Below, one piece after another: positions 21,695-32,191 of a DNA stretch of 64,000 nt. The stretch is from Camillea tinctor (taxonomy: Eukaryota; Ascomycota; Sordariomycetes; Xylariales; Xylariaceae): positions 1 through 64,000 of the forward strand of contig MU394076.1 of NCBI GenBank assembly GCA_022578605.1, written 5' to 3'. The notes below the pieces were generated by a model. The model searched no databases and was not told the origin of the DNA. It was given only the letters and a program-made list of their open reading frames with translations. Each line of letters begins with the position of its first letter. The stretch's first letter is position 1. The position numbers and the translations under genes were made by a program.

Positions 21695-24252
21695 TTAGTC
21701 CATAACAAACCCTCCAGCGTAGTCGTCATCTATCACAAAGCCACCGCCACCATAAGTACTATCCTCATCATCGTCACTAGCTATCGCTGCCATTCCTGCT
21801 CCCAAGTCTTCTTCAGCTTGTGCAATGGCTTTGCCCTTATCTATGTCCATTGCGTCCTCGTCGATGCCTTCGTCATCTGAGTCCACCCCCGCCCAGATGC
21901 GCTCTCGCACTCGTAAATTCATCAGGAAATTTCTCCAGGTTTTGAGCACTTGCCGTCTTCTCCGTTCTCTCTCCATTTCAGCTTCTTGATCCTTCAGACC
22001 GGCAATGGCAGCCCGTACAGCCTCCTCGTGCTCGGAAGCAACCACTACACCGTGTAATACTGCTGTGCCTTTCCTTCCGCTGAAATGAAATCCAGTTAAT
22101 GCCGGGGCGTAATCCACCCCTAGTATGAAGGAAGCCCGAGCGCCAAGCTCATCAGCGACGTATGCACCGCCCTCTGGAACCATACTAGGCACGTAGATAT
22201 CCAAGTTGCCATATCGGTTCTTCGGGATCCGACCGTTGACCACCGGTGGTGCTTTGTACAATTCGGTTTGTTCTAAAGTGTAGATTGGTGTACCAACCGT
22301 TCCACCCTCCTCAATCTCATCCACTTCGTCTCCAAACAAGTCCGTTTCTGGCTTAGCACGTTTAGTCAGAAACTTCACCGGTATCTCATTTGGGAGTACT
22401 TCTCTGCCCAATCGATACCACTTCTCTCTACTGCGAGCAATACGCACGTCACCTCGCCTGTATATCTTTTCCAGTGGGCCTTTACTACCGGCACCAACTG
22501 TGCCAGCAGGCGATGCTCCGGGTATCAATACCTCATTTCGCCTGAGATGGCGCTCGAGAGCATATATGGGGTGGTCCTTGAAATCAGCGACATTCCGAGG
22601 CATTGGCTCTCGCGCTTCTGCCGCGGCCATCTCGTTAGCTTCAATTTGATCAAGGTCGGTCGTATAGCCGCGAGAATATGCCCGGAGTGCTTTTCGCCAC
22701 CATTTCGCGCCATGGCTAGCGACGCTCTCGATTCGCATCTTCCTCGTCTTTGCATTGTATGCTTTAACGTAACGACGGGTTATATCCTTTGCTGAACCAT
22801 CCTCCTCAAAGCCAACAACATATGTCATACAATTTTCCCGATCAGAGGCTGGAGGCTCAAACTTTTGGTGCTTCCAGAAGGAATCGGTCACAAGTGGATC
22901 TGTAGGTTGCCACTTTTGGTGGGCCTCGTCTAGAATCTCGACCCAGTAGACTGGGAACGGGGACTCGCGAATCTTCTTTGGCGTCGTGGGTACCGGACGG
23001 GACGGACTTCGGGTAGCCGCCACAGTGGTAACGATAGGTACGTTATAAGCAGTGGCGTTGGGATGACCCAAACGCCTACGAGCCGGTAGAGATGTAGATA
23101 TCAGAGCAGGTGAGTCGAATGAACTGTCGTACTTTGGCATTCGAGCATATTGCTCTTCCAAAGATAGTTTTGCTTTTGCCTTTGGCGGCTTCCCCAATGT
23201 TGGGCCGCCCGAGGTAAACGATAGGGGCTGAAGAGAGCAGACGAGTCTCGCTTCGACACCAGCGCTACGGAGGAGTGCACAATACAATTGAGCGCCTACG
23301 TCGCGTGAACCCCGAAGAGACCTTGCCGCTTCGCGGAAATCGTTCCTCTCCATCGGCGTTTCCACGTCATCCGGGAGTTTGTACTGTATGTGCCTGGGTT
23401 AGTCATGGTTAATGTAATGTGGGAACTGTGTGAGATAATTACATTTTGTAAATGTTCCTCATTTTCTGCCCAGAGCGCCCTCCGGAGTCCTCGTTCAGTT
23501 ATCTGGAACTTTATCTTAAACATTTGATTCACTTTCTGAAGTCCTTCCTTGAGCGAGTTTGCACGGCCGAACTGGGTGAGCGATGGGCTGGGGTTCAAAT
23601 ATTTTATCATCTCCTTGGTTAAAAGCGGCCGTAGACTGTCTTGCACGACTGGATCGTTGCACCATTTATTCCTGCGCGCAGTGTGGGACAGTAAGCAAAG
23701 AAGATGTGTCTTGTGGATCTCTATCCGGCGCTCTTTTTCAGCCTTGTTAATCGGTTTTCTCCTGTCGATGGTTTTACGGTCGGACTCTTTCGTTCGTGCC
23801 GAGAAGTTGAGTTCAAGGTCTCCAGGTGCGTTCTCCGTCGGACCCGGTTCCAAATCGGGCAGTGGTAAATCGACATCTTCAAATGCGATCTCATCCTCAC
23901 CCTCGTCTTCGTCTGAATCCTCTTCCTCGTCCGAGTCCCTGTAGACAGTCTGTATTGTCGCGGTCGGGATAGACACATCTTCAAAGTCTAAGCCCTCCTC
24001 TTCCGAGTCCACGTCTCCGGGCTCGATTGTCTGTTCTTTAGTCTCCAGCGGTGGCCCGTCGTTTCTCTCACCGGGTCTTTTACGCTTAGTCGGCCGTTCC
24101 GAGGATGCCGTTGTTGGTCGAACATCGGCTTCGACAAGCATCTCGCGGTAGATGCTGGGGAGGTCATCGTTGCGGGTGCTCGATCTAGTAGCCCGCGTAG
24201 ACCTAGCAGGTGTCGCATTATTGCTAGTTGTCTTGCGCTTCCTCCCAGCCAT
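21695..24252 (-). CDS. rad4: Rad4/XPC DNA damage recognition protein
   Basis: Two exons: 24252-23443 and 23383-21695, with a 59-nt intron at 23442-23384 (GTAATT donor, TGACTAAC branch, ATACAG acceptor). The splice gives LQN|YKLPDDVETP and 832 residues. Start chosen at MAGRKRK (24252), a basic start typical of Rad4; an in-frame ATG at 24303 would add 17 residues. The N-terminus (1-180) is acidic and disordered. About 190-460 is the transglutaminase-like fold (DVGAQLYCALLRSAG, YWVEILDEAHQKW). Then come BHD1 (YALERHLRRNEVLIPG, IYRRGDVRIARS), BHD2 and BHD3 (VNGRIPKNRYGNLDIY, GVDYAPALTGFHF). Rad4, with Rad23, senses helix-distorting lesions and starts global-genome nucleotide excision repair in the nucleus. 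The transglutaminase fold serves as a DNA/Rad23 scaffold and is not expected to be catalytic. The C-terminus is acidic. Identification is firm. Confidence 0.96.
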
Positions 24253-25038
24253 TATTTGCAATTCTAAAGACGATGGCGATAAAGCGGTGGTGTGGGGATG
24301 CACACCGTCATAGCTGCTTTGGTTCGAGGTTTGAATTTCTTGGTTTTAGTGTCCAAGCAACTTTCCAAGTCAAGATGTTAGATGTGGTTGTAATGGAACA
24401 AGATCAAGCATGACCCAGGCATGACATAACCACAGATCCAGGATAGGGAACTAGGTAAGGTTTAAGTAGGGTAGGATAAAAGACTAGGTTAAATGGCCAT
24501 GGGGAGGGGCTGCTGGTACCTAACCGATGTACTCCGTACCCGTAGCCCGTACCCCGTACCGCGGTGGGAAGTCGCGTTAAAGCTTAAAAACCTGTCTCGA
24601 AAGCACGTGATTCGGCATTCCTTTTTCTACTCCTTCTGCAAGCAATTAAATATTCCTTTTTGGGTTTAATTGATCGTTTTTTCTCTGTATAAGTTTTATA
24701 ACCTTTGTAGGTACACAATGTTCATGTTCGCTTTGTATTCCGTACCTATTCCATCAACAAGGCCTACTCCAGCGCTAGTACTAGCCGTGCACTGATTCTG
24801 TGTAGCTCTATTATTGATTTCGTATCATTTTTCTTGTTCGTTTTCTCATATCTCGTTATTGGTATCTCAAGTTGCTGACCTTCCTACCCATCGAGTATCG
24901 CAATCAGATTTCGATAGAATGGGCCATTTTCTTTTCTTTTCTTTCCTTTCCTTGCTTTTTTTCCCGGTGTTTTGGGGGTATTCGTATATATGTGGGTGTA
25001 TTTATTGGTGTATGATATATGTCCAGCCCCTTTCTGTA
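24253..25038. other. rad4 promoter region and spacer
   Basis: About 790 bases upstream of rad4. A cluster of CCGTA-type strings lies at 24530-24561 (CTCCGTACCCGTAGCCCGTACC), a motif class often seen upstream of ascomycete genes. No gene is supported here. Confidence 0.5.
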
Positions 25039-25302
25039 TCAACTGCTAGTTGAATGGCTCCTCGAGGATTTCGACGCCGCTGCTAGGGCTTCCGCTTCTG
25101 CTTCTGCTTCTGCCATCTCTCTGGCTTCTTGGAGTAGTCGATCCCAGCATTCGTTACACATGCCGTCATTCCATCTAACGACTGTCTTATCTATATCTCC
25201 TCTAGGTCCGAGGCATCTCTTGAATAGTTCTGAGCAGGTCTGGGGTCCAAGAAATCCCCAGCATGAGCAACCATGCCAACGCTGATATAATTCCTTACAC
25301 AT
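25039..25302 (-). CDS. Small Cys-rich protein
   Basis: 87 residues if translation begins at MCKELYQRWHGC (ATG at 25300-25302). It holds Cys at 2, 12, 14, 23, 30, 47 and 50 and ends in an alanine/glutamate repeat (AEAEAEAEA) encoded by a (GCTTCT)n-type microsatellite, then a Ser tail. The MCKE...WHGC start followed by CxxCW resembles small conserved Sordariomycete proteins of unknown function that I remember only vaguely. The frame stays open upstream to 25488 through a lysine-rich patch and an Asn-Ala repeat from a hexanucleotide microsatellite; I regard that extension as non-coding. No signal peptide. It is probably real, since cysteines are unlikely to be conserved in noise, but I cannot name a function. 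Confidence 0.55.
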   Translation of the reverse strand: MCKELYQRWHGCSCWGFLGPQTCSELFKRCLGPRGDIDKTVVRWNDGMCNECWDRLLQEAREMAEAEAEAEALAAASKSSRSHSTSS

Positions 25303-25310
25303 AACTTTTT

Positions 25311-25335
25311 TTTTCTTTCTTTCTTTCTTTCTTTT
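25311..25335. repeat. (TTTC)n microsatellite
   Basis: About six copies of TTTC following a T run. Confidence 0.85.
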
Positions 25336-25393
25336 TAAATTTTTGTTTGTCAGGTATATAAGAGTTTTGTAACGTAATGTAATGTGACGTGGC

Positions 25394-25438
25394 TTGGCGT
25401 TGGCGTTGGCGTTGGCGTTGGCGTTGGCGTTGGCGTTG
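25394..25438. repeat. (TTGGCG)n hexanucleotide repeat
   Basis: About seven and a half perfect copies of TTGGCG. Because the unit is six bases it never breaks frame; on the minus strand it would read Asn-Ala repeats in frame with the small Cys-rich protein downstream. Confidence 0.95.
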
Positions 25439-26594
25439 GTGTTGGTATTTGTGTTGACGGTGAAGTTGTGCAGACCTCTGAAGTCCAATAGGTGTCTAAG
25501 TTTATATCACCTGAACACGCAGGTCGGTGACAGTTTCTTTTCTTTTCTTTTCTTTTTCTTTTGGTGCTTCCTTGCTTCGAGTCTCAACTAGAAGTTGTCT
25601 TTGGGTATTTGATCGGTCTCGATATTTCCTCCCTCGCTGTCTAGTAACAGCAATGACACCCCGGAAGAAAGAAGGAACACCAGCTGTTCAATTGTGCAAC
25701 ATTTGAAACTTCGGCTTCGTGTAAGGTCTAGTGGTTGTTCGACCTTGCATGCAGAGCCTTTCACTTCTTCTCGGTTTTCAAAACGATGTGGTACTCAGCC
25801 GTCTAATAACAGCATAACATCTTAAACAGAGACCTTAAGGGGGTGGAAGAGGGGCTATAATTTTGCTCTCTCTCTATCAACCGAGAAGGGAATAAACTTA
25901 AAAAGAGAAAGAAAAAGAGAAAGATTAAAAAAAAAAAAAAGATTAAAAAAGATAACCACAAATTTCCGTTAGAAAACTAGTAGGAATATGCGCAAACATG
26001 GGACTAGAACAATATTTCACGACTGTCAATCAAAGGTTCGCTGAACGCTGAACGCCCTCTAATGCACGAAGGGACAGGGAGCCGAATTGGAGGGGCATGG
26101 ACTGCTGTCAGGGCCTTACGCCTATCATTCAACGACGAGGAAGGATAAGCTATGTTCTGGGCCCCACTATCAGTACTGAGAAGCTGCAGGCTACTTAAAA
26201 TAAGCTTAGTTGCGTGGCTTGTGCGGCCTGAGAACGTCATTTTTTACCTTTTTTACCTTTTTTTTCCCAAACCCACTCTGAGGGATCGAGATCGTTCTCA
26301 CAAAAACACCATCTGCCTATGTACACAACACAACAATTTCCGGGGCTGTCCGTCTTCGGTCGGTTATCAATGCGAGACATGCTGGCAGAGAATCCCGGTC
26401 TAACTTCTGTCCCCTCACATGATATTTCTCTCTCTCTCTAGCCCCGGTACGTGAAAAAGCAAAGACGAGAACCTCAGAAAAAGGGGGTTAGGAATGGTAA
26501 GATAATGATGCTGCAGAAATGCTCTGCAGAAATGCTCTGCATACTGCGTACTGAACTCCATTCTCTTTTACTCGGCCCACTCTTTGCGCCTAGG

Positions 26595-28310
26595 TCAGGC
26601 CAATTTCCCCATTCGATACACACTCGGAATATTAGACGTGTTAGGCATCATGGACGGCATTGAGTCCAACACGCCGGCCGGCACCGTGCTGTTTGCAAAT
26701 TGCGGAACCCGTCGCACCCGGTATTTTTGCGTTATATGATTAGCCAGACTTAACAGCCTGGCCTCGTCGAAAGGAAGGCCTAGTATCTCCATGCCTATGG
26801 GTACTCCAACGGGTGCTTCCTCGGTAACCGGTGAAAAACCTGCAGGCACTGTCACCACCGGATACCCAGTCAAGGCCGCCAAGATGCCATTTCGTCCACT
26901 TTGTGATGCTGACCCGATCTTAACCACGAGATTCTTTTGTTCGGGGTATATCAGTGCGTCGAGCTTATTTGTAGTCAGGGTTGATTTCAACGAGGCGGTC
27001 AGCTTCTTAATCCCATTAAGCGCTGTTGCGTACGCTGGGTCCGATTTCGTGGAATAAAGCGCCTTGCCCATGAACTTATACTGGCTCGATATAACAAGAA
27101 ATTTACCACTCCGCCAAATCTTGTCAAAGCTCGTTGCGCGGTCTCCCTCAAGATTTGGGTTGGAAAGATATGCGTTAAGTGTGTGCCGGAATTCGAACAC
27201 TTGCACGTCCAAATCAGCTAGAGCTGTGGCATTGTAGATCGTTTCGTTGATGGTGACGATCTCAGCTTTCTCCTGCTTCAGGAACTCTATCACACCGTCC
27301 ATTGCATCGACGACCGGTGTGGTTTCGTCGGACTCGGTCCGGTTCCAAAACCCTTCTATCAAGCCGATCCGAAGCCCTTCCAGATTCTGTAAGTCGGTCA
27401 AAGCAGCCGAATAGTCCTGTCCTCGAACCTCTGGTGGTACGTTGAGGGTAGCGTCATCGCCTCGGTCAGGACCGACACTTGCCATGACGGTTAGAGCTGT
27501 GGCGAGATCCTGAATGTTTCGTGCCATTGGTCCAACATTATCCTGTGTAGTGCTAATCGGCACAACGCCACTCCTTGTGAGTAGACCACGAGTTGGTCGC
27601 ACGCTAACCAGGCTGTTTGCGCTTGCCGGGCTGCGAAGGCTGTTCACGGTATCCGTACCTGTGCCCAAAATCGCAAAGCTCGTTGCCAGGGCCGCGCCAG
27701 TCCCGCCGCTACTGCCTCCTGGTGTTCGCGTATGATCGTATGGGTTTATTGTCTGTCCGCCAAACGAGGAAACTGTGAGTCCTTCGAGTGCTAGGTCATG
27801 CAGATTCGTCTTGCCGAGTATGATAGCACCCTCATCTCTCAGAGCTTTTACCAATGGTGCATCGACCGTCGGTCGATTGCCAGCTAAGGCGACATTTGAA
27901 CCAGTAGTATTCATGCCTACCGCATCGTAATTATCCTTCAAGACTACGGGGACGCAGAACAACTTGCCGGTCATATTCCCAGCTTGAAGTCGTCGATCTA
28001 GCTCGTCCGCAATTTCGAGTGCTTCTGGGTTGAGACTGGTCATAGCATTGATGGTTGGGTTGAACTGTTGGATGCGGGCCGTAAATGCGGACACAACTGA
28101 ACGGCATGAGGTTGAGTTTCGTGATAGTGCGTGATGTAGATGTGAGATAGTTGACTCGAGAGCATTGAATGGCTCGAAAGTTTCAATTGCCCCTGAACCT
28201 CGAAACAGAGCTGTGGTAAGTAGTACGGTCATTGCGGTTGTGAAGAATGACCGGTCTAAGCTAGCACCAACCATCTTAGACGCCTTCACCTTGAACTGGA
28301 AAATTTTCAT
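26595..28310 (-). CDS. Secreted amidase-signature family protein
   Basis: Single-exon frame of 571 residues. The amidase-signature triad is present: Lys125 (VVLKDNYD), cis-Ser200 (PGGSSGGTG) and nucleophile Ser224 (GTDTVNSLRSPAS). These enzymes hydrolyse linear amides via an acyl-serine intermediate; members include GatA and fungal amidases, and the substrate is not readable here. The first ATG is at 28310, but the second, at 28274 (MVGASLDR), is followed directly by a hydrophobic core (TTAMTVLLTTALF) and is the better start, giving 559 residues with a cleavable signal peptide. Several N-glycosylation sequons support secretion. The usual GatA partner proteins are not encoded nearby, so it probably acts alone, as other secreted fungal amidases do. 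The C-terminal cap region is intact. Confidence 0.93.
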   Translation of the reverse strand: MKIFQFKVKASKMVGASLDRSFFTTAMTVLLTTALFRGSGAIETFEPFNALESTISHLHHALSRNSTSCRSVVSAFTARIQQFNPTINAMTSLNPEALEIADELDRRLQAGNMTGKLFCVPVVLKDNYDAVGMNTTGSNVALAGNRPTVDAPLVKALRDEGAIILGKTNLHDLALEGLTVSSFGGQTINPYDHTRTPGGSSGGTGAALATSFAILGTGTDTVNSLRSPASANSLVSVRPTRGLLTRSGVVPISTTQDNVGPMARNIQDLATALTVMASVGPDRGDDATLNVPPEVRGQDYSAALTDLQNLEGLRIGLIEGFWNRTESDETTPVVDAMDGVIEFLKQEKAEIVTINETIYNATALADLDVQVFEFRHTLNAYLSNPNLEGDRATSFDKIWRSGKFLVISSQYKFMGKALYSTKSDPAYATALNGIKKLTASLKSTLTTNKLDALIYPEQKNLVVKIGSASQSGRNGILAALTGYPVVTVPAGFSPVTEEAPVGVPIGMEILGLPFDEARLLSLANHITQKYRVRRVPQFANSTVPAGVLDSMPSMMPNTSNIPSVYRMGKLA

Positions 28311-31300
28311 CTCCCTCGTCGCAGATATCAGATGAGTCGTACGTCTTATAACTGGGAGTCCTTTGTTGAGATGCTCGGTGGTGAAGTTACCAGTGGGTCT
28401 CGCCTCTCAAGAGCACAGGGTAACAATTCCTTGATCCAATTTATGTCAGCGGGGGTCTTATCCTGTAAATATTGCTCTCTTCACATGTGTTGTCCTAAAA
28501 TGGTGTTGTGGGATATGGTGGCTTATGGCTTATTTAGATATTTCATCCATTTGCTCAGTCACTTTCTTCTGTATTTTTGCCCCCCTCCCCCCCCCCCCTT
28601 CCTTTTCGAAAGGCATGTTGGCTTCCGAAATAACACTCTTAACTCTCAGATCATTAACACCAAATCACCCAGAGCATCAGTGATTGATTCGGGACCTCTG
28701 TGGCCCTCCTATTCGTCATCGTCACCACTAGTCCCTAGTGTGGGGTTTCCTATCTCGTGCCAACAGACATACATATCTGGCCCCATTTGCAGTCGTATAC
28801 TGTTTCTCTATCTGTCGCGATGCAATATCGAATGGTTACCAAAAGTCTGGGCGCCGGAAGCCGCAGGCGATTAGCCGGTATTATCCAATAACCCATGCCG
28901 TTTTGAGACTTGTCCCGTCTAATCGTCGCTTTGGAATCACAGGAAAGGAGGGCCATGGGTGCAAAATCTCGCGTGTAGCTGCATATATCGATAGAGGGCG
29001 GAATCTCTAACGTGCATTATCGGACAGCTTCGGTCCCATGGAACACTGTTAAGGGGCTCTCCTGCTATGAGTAACGTAACGACGGATAGATACCTGCCCG
29101 CATACCAATATTGGTTCCCGACGGCTGCGGAGTTACAGAGCACAGCTCAGCCCATCGGTCCGTAAACAAAAGGAAGGACAAAAGAAAAACCACTTGTTGC
29201 CAATTTAACACTTCCTCTGCAACATGTAGGGAGTTTGCGCCTACGACGGGTGTTTCCCCTTTATTCTCAAACTAAAGCTCCGAGGGCCACTCAGCGAGGG
29301 TTGACCAGGGCCCTTCTCGATACGCCCCTATTGGTCCGATGGCTGTAGATCTGCACGGATTCGGGAATTTGAAGATCGACGGCACATTGCCGGGACCTCT
29401 ATGCATGCAATAATGGCCGAGCCCGGAAGCGATGAGAAGGGTGGGAGGACGTGGGGGACAATTAGGCCAAGTTGTCGATTTACCCTGGCGTTTTCAATAT
29501 TGTACATCTCCCCATCCTGTTGAAAGGAATTCTCGTATGCCTTTCGTTTCTTGAAGATGAGAGCTTTCCCGTGGGAGTCCATGGATTGGCACGGAGTGGG
29601 ATGCCCACCAGCGGGATCATCGCGATCTCGTGTATCGGTCCTTAATAAAAGCCCGTGGCCTGGGAGTCGCATGTGCAAACAGCCCTCATGATTGATTTCA
29701 CAATAAATCACTTGCCATTGGAGAATAGTGATTCGCGAACCGGGGAATTGGATAGATGCCTCTCGCTCATGTAACACGGCCCTGCATGGTGCAAATATAC
29801 CCAAGGCATGTCGTAATATTACAAAACGTAGCCTGTCCACAAACGAACTGTGGCGACCATGCTGTGAAGTGCTCTATCGGGCATATAGCGAGTAGCAAGC
29901 ACAGGGATGATCTTGGGAGTATATAGGAACCCTACGTTCCGTGTAACATAATCAGACGTAGAGGAGCAACCAATCCCAATGTCTTGTCTTGGCCTCGATA
30001 CTTTGATACGGCCACTGATGTCTTTAATCCCTCGGAAAGCACTATTAAATGCCACCCTTTTCTTTTTCTTCGAATGTTCTATTGGTCGGCATATTGCGAA
30101 TGATGGCATCTGCCAAAGGGAGGGCCTTTATTATTGGTTTTAACCTACCTAGTATCTCGGAAATGTGCTTACAGGAATTCACATATACGAGTCTATTTTT
30201 GGAGAGCATCTAAGCCCAACTAATAGAAACCGACCTTGGACCTCGGAAAACCCATATGACTGCTCTCCTAACACCCCTCCATCTACCTATCTACCCACTC
30301 CGGTTACCAACATAACTTCCGTCCATCCCGTTATCAATATATTCCGGCCCGTTACACCCTGCATGTGTCCACCCATATACATATAGTAAGAGCCCTCCAC
30401 ACTATACCTATCTTACGTGACCCCCTTTTCCGTTTGAGACCGTTTAGAATTAGCCATGTTTAATAACATGAATATGGACACCCCCATATTGTGTACGAGC
30501 TACTGCATAATGATGATATAAGCATTGAATTGTATCCCTTTTTTCTTTTCTTTTTTCTTGTGCATGTGTGTGTGTCTGTGTGTATTAAAAGGTCTACTGT
30601 TCTACAGCTACAACCTATAGAGCAAGTTGAGATAAATAAAACGCGCAACCAAGCAAGTATAGCCCGACTAACTCCCTTCTTTCCCTCCTTTTTCTTTCGT
30701 CGAATTTAAGCAAATGTACACCAGTTTCTATAGAAGTATCAGCATTTGGAAATTATTTACGAGCTCTCGTAATCTACATACCAGTTGCTCTGGTTTGTGT
30801 ATGCCACGGCCCTAAGTCGGCGTTTAGTATACCTATGTCGTGAATCATACCTGCAGGCTGATAAGGGGGCAAATTGCAGATTTCTTATAGTACCATGTTT
30901 CAATATACATAGTAGGTACTGTATTGTGTATGGTCTTATCTTATGCTCATAGCGGAAAACCCCGCTTGTAAGTTGTTACGTGTATGAAGGTTGTTCTCCT
31001 ACATTAGTCACATGTAATCACATGTCTTAATAGACTTCGATGGACTTTATGAACGGCATATATAGTAGCACGTAATAAAACTTTCATAGCGCTAGGGTCC
31101 GTATATTAGAGGAAGTTCAAATATAGGTCAGCTCCAATGACGATGTGTTAAACTTACTCAGATGCATTTCTACATATGAAAGAGCTTTTCGCAACATTGC
31201 TTACTATGTTGATCTTAATTATACATAAATAATTTTCAATTATTCCTCAATCACTGATCTCTAAACACAAATCAAAGTAGTGAAACCCCAAGACCCTTGA

Positions 31301-31930
31301 CCCCTTTAATCTCCACCTGCTTTTTGACCTATCTGGGACTTCTCTAGAATGCTAATCAACGCCGCTTTTGGGTTAAGAAAGATGCATCTCTCACTGTAGA
31401 CATAACGGGAATTGATTTTTTTTTTTTTTTTTTTGGTTTACTCTTGCATTGTTAATATTTATCTACTCTACACCAGTTGAGAAAATGTAACTATGTGACC
31501 TACCTGTGAAGTCAGCTAATAGGGGGCAGTAGGAACGTTCGTCAATGTTGTCACATATAACAAGCTCTTATAGTATAAGGTCCATTAGAGGAGAATAAAT
31601 TCAATCGATTCATCATAGTTTACAGATATTAAATGAATTATTCATAAATTTTGTAATATTCTACAATAGCCCTAAAGGAATACCGAAGGCTTCTCGTCTC
31701 TTTTTCTAACTCCTTCATATGTTGAGTTTTCAAGCAAAATCTCAATAATCAAACGTAGAATATAGATGAACTTATTTGGTATAAGTGATGGCATAGTCAG
31801 GCTAACGGAGAAAGAAAGAAAGAGATGGTATCGCCATAGCCCTGCTCTAGTTTTCAGGAAATCCCTCGACTCCTTTTATACCTAGACTACAGTTGAATCG
31901 TCATCTAGGGGTATCATTTCCTCCTAGTAG
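28311..31930. other. Gene-free spacer
   Basis: About 3.6 kb. Open frames reach 180 codons (28332-28874) but show no family resemblance, and composition does not suggest coding. It holds the amidase promoter, a C run near 28583-28600, and a T run near 31416-31434. From about 30.1 kb onward sequence becomes stop-dense and A/T-rich. Confidence 0.5.
31416..31434. repeat. Poly-T tract
   Basis: Uninterrupted run of 19 T. It could be the tail of an old retroposed copy on the minus strand, but no adjoining element was recognised. Confidence 0.7.
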
Positions 31931-32191
31931 TCAACTCCTAAAGTTGGCATGGTCAGAGGGCACCGGAACCACATCTCTCTGCCACTTCGCCGTCGCTCCA
32001 TAGATCGCCCGGTTGGCATTTTTACGTAAATCGTTGTAAAAGTCCTGGCCTTCAGGATAAACAACTTTTTCGTCGCCGAATAGGTAAGGGACGGGAACTC
32101 CTAGTCCCTTTTGGAAGCCTGGCCGCTTAACGAGCTTGTCGTGCCAAGCCTTGACATCGGGGAACTCCTTGCTTAAACGCCCTATGGCTTC
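31931..32191 (-). pseudogene. Orphan last exon of a glutathione S-transferase
   Basis: On the minus strand an open frame with no ATG runs from 32191 to a TGA at 31931-31933, 86 codons. Its translation matches the C-terminal end of fungal Ure2/theta-like glutathione S-transferases: RLSKEFPDVKAWHDKLVKRP, then FQKGLGVPVPY, PEGQDFYNDLRK and a final SDHANFRS. The segment starts right after CATCCTTAG, which looks like an intron acceptor with a possible GTCAAC branch point, so it appears to be a final exon. The preceding exons (thioredoxin-like domain and most of the alpha domain) are not recognisable in the stop-dense sequence up to 36.6 kb. I read it as a remnant of a truncated gene. It differs clearly from the intact enzyme at 59.4 kb and is not a recent copy of it. 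Confidence 0.75.

Larger units (their letters stand above)
25303..26594. other. Spacer with microsatellites
   Basis: About 1.3 kb between the small Cys-rich gene and the amidase 3' end. It contains (TTTC)n near 25311-25335, the (TTGGCG)n repeat at 25394-25438, CT/TTTC-rich runs near 25540 and 25900, and a duplicated 15-mer (CTCTGCAGAAATG) near 26510-26545. No further gene is supported. Confidence 0.5.

Noticed and set aside
24253..24303. 17-residue N-terminal extension of Rad4 from the ATG at 24303
   Set aside because: The second Met begins the basic MAGRKRK start expected for the family; the extension has no conserved feature. Not excluded.
26510..26545. Duplicated 15-mer as a possible regulatory site
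   Set aside because: Two short copies just past the amidase stop; most simply a local duplication.
28332..28874. 180-codon plus-strand frame with a Pro run
   Set aside because: Proline run comes from a poly-C tract; no domain, no relatives recognised, A/T-rich codon use.
29328..29840. 170-codon minus-strand frame
   Set aside because: No recognisable motif; composition does not differ from the surrounding spacer.
31416..31434. Poly-T as the tail of a processed pseudogene or LINE on the minus strand
   Set aside because: No recognisable coding remnant or target duplication beside it; the GST remnant 500 bases away keeps an intron acceptor, so it is not a retroposed copy.
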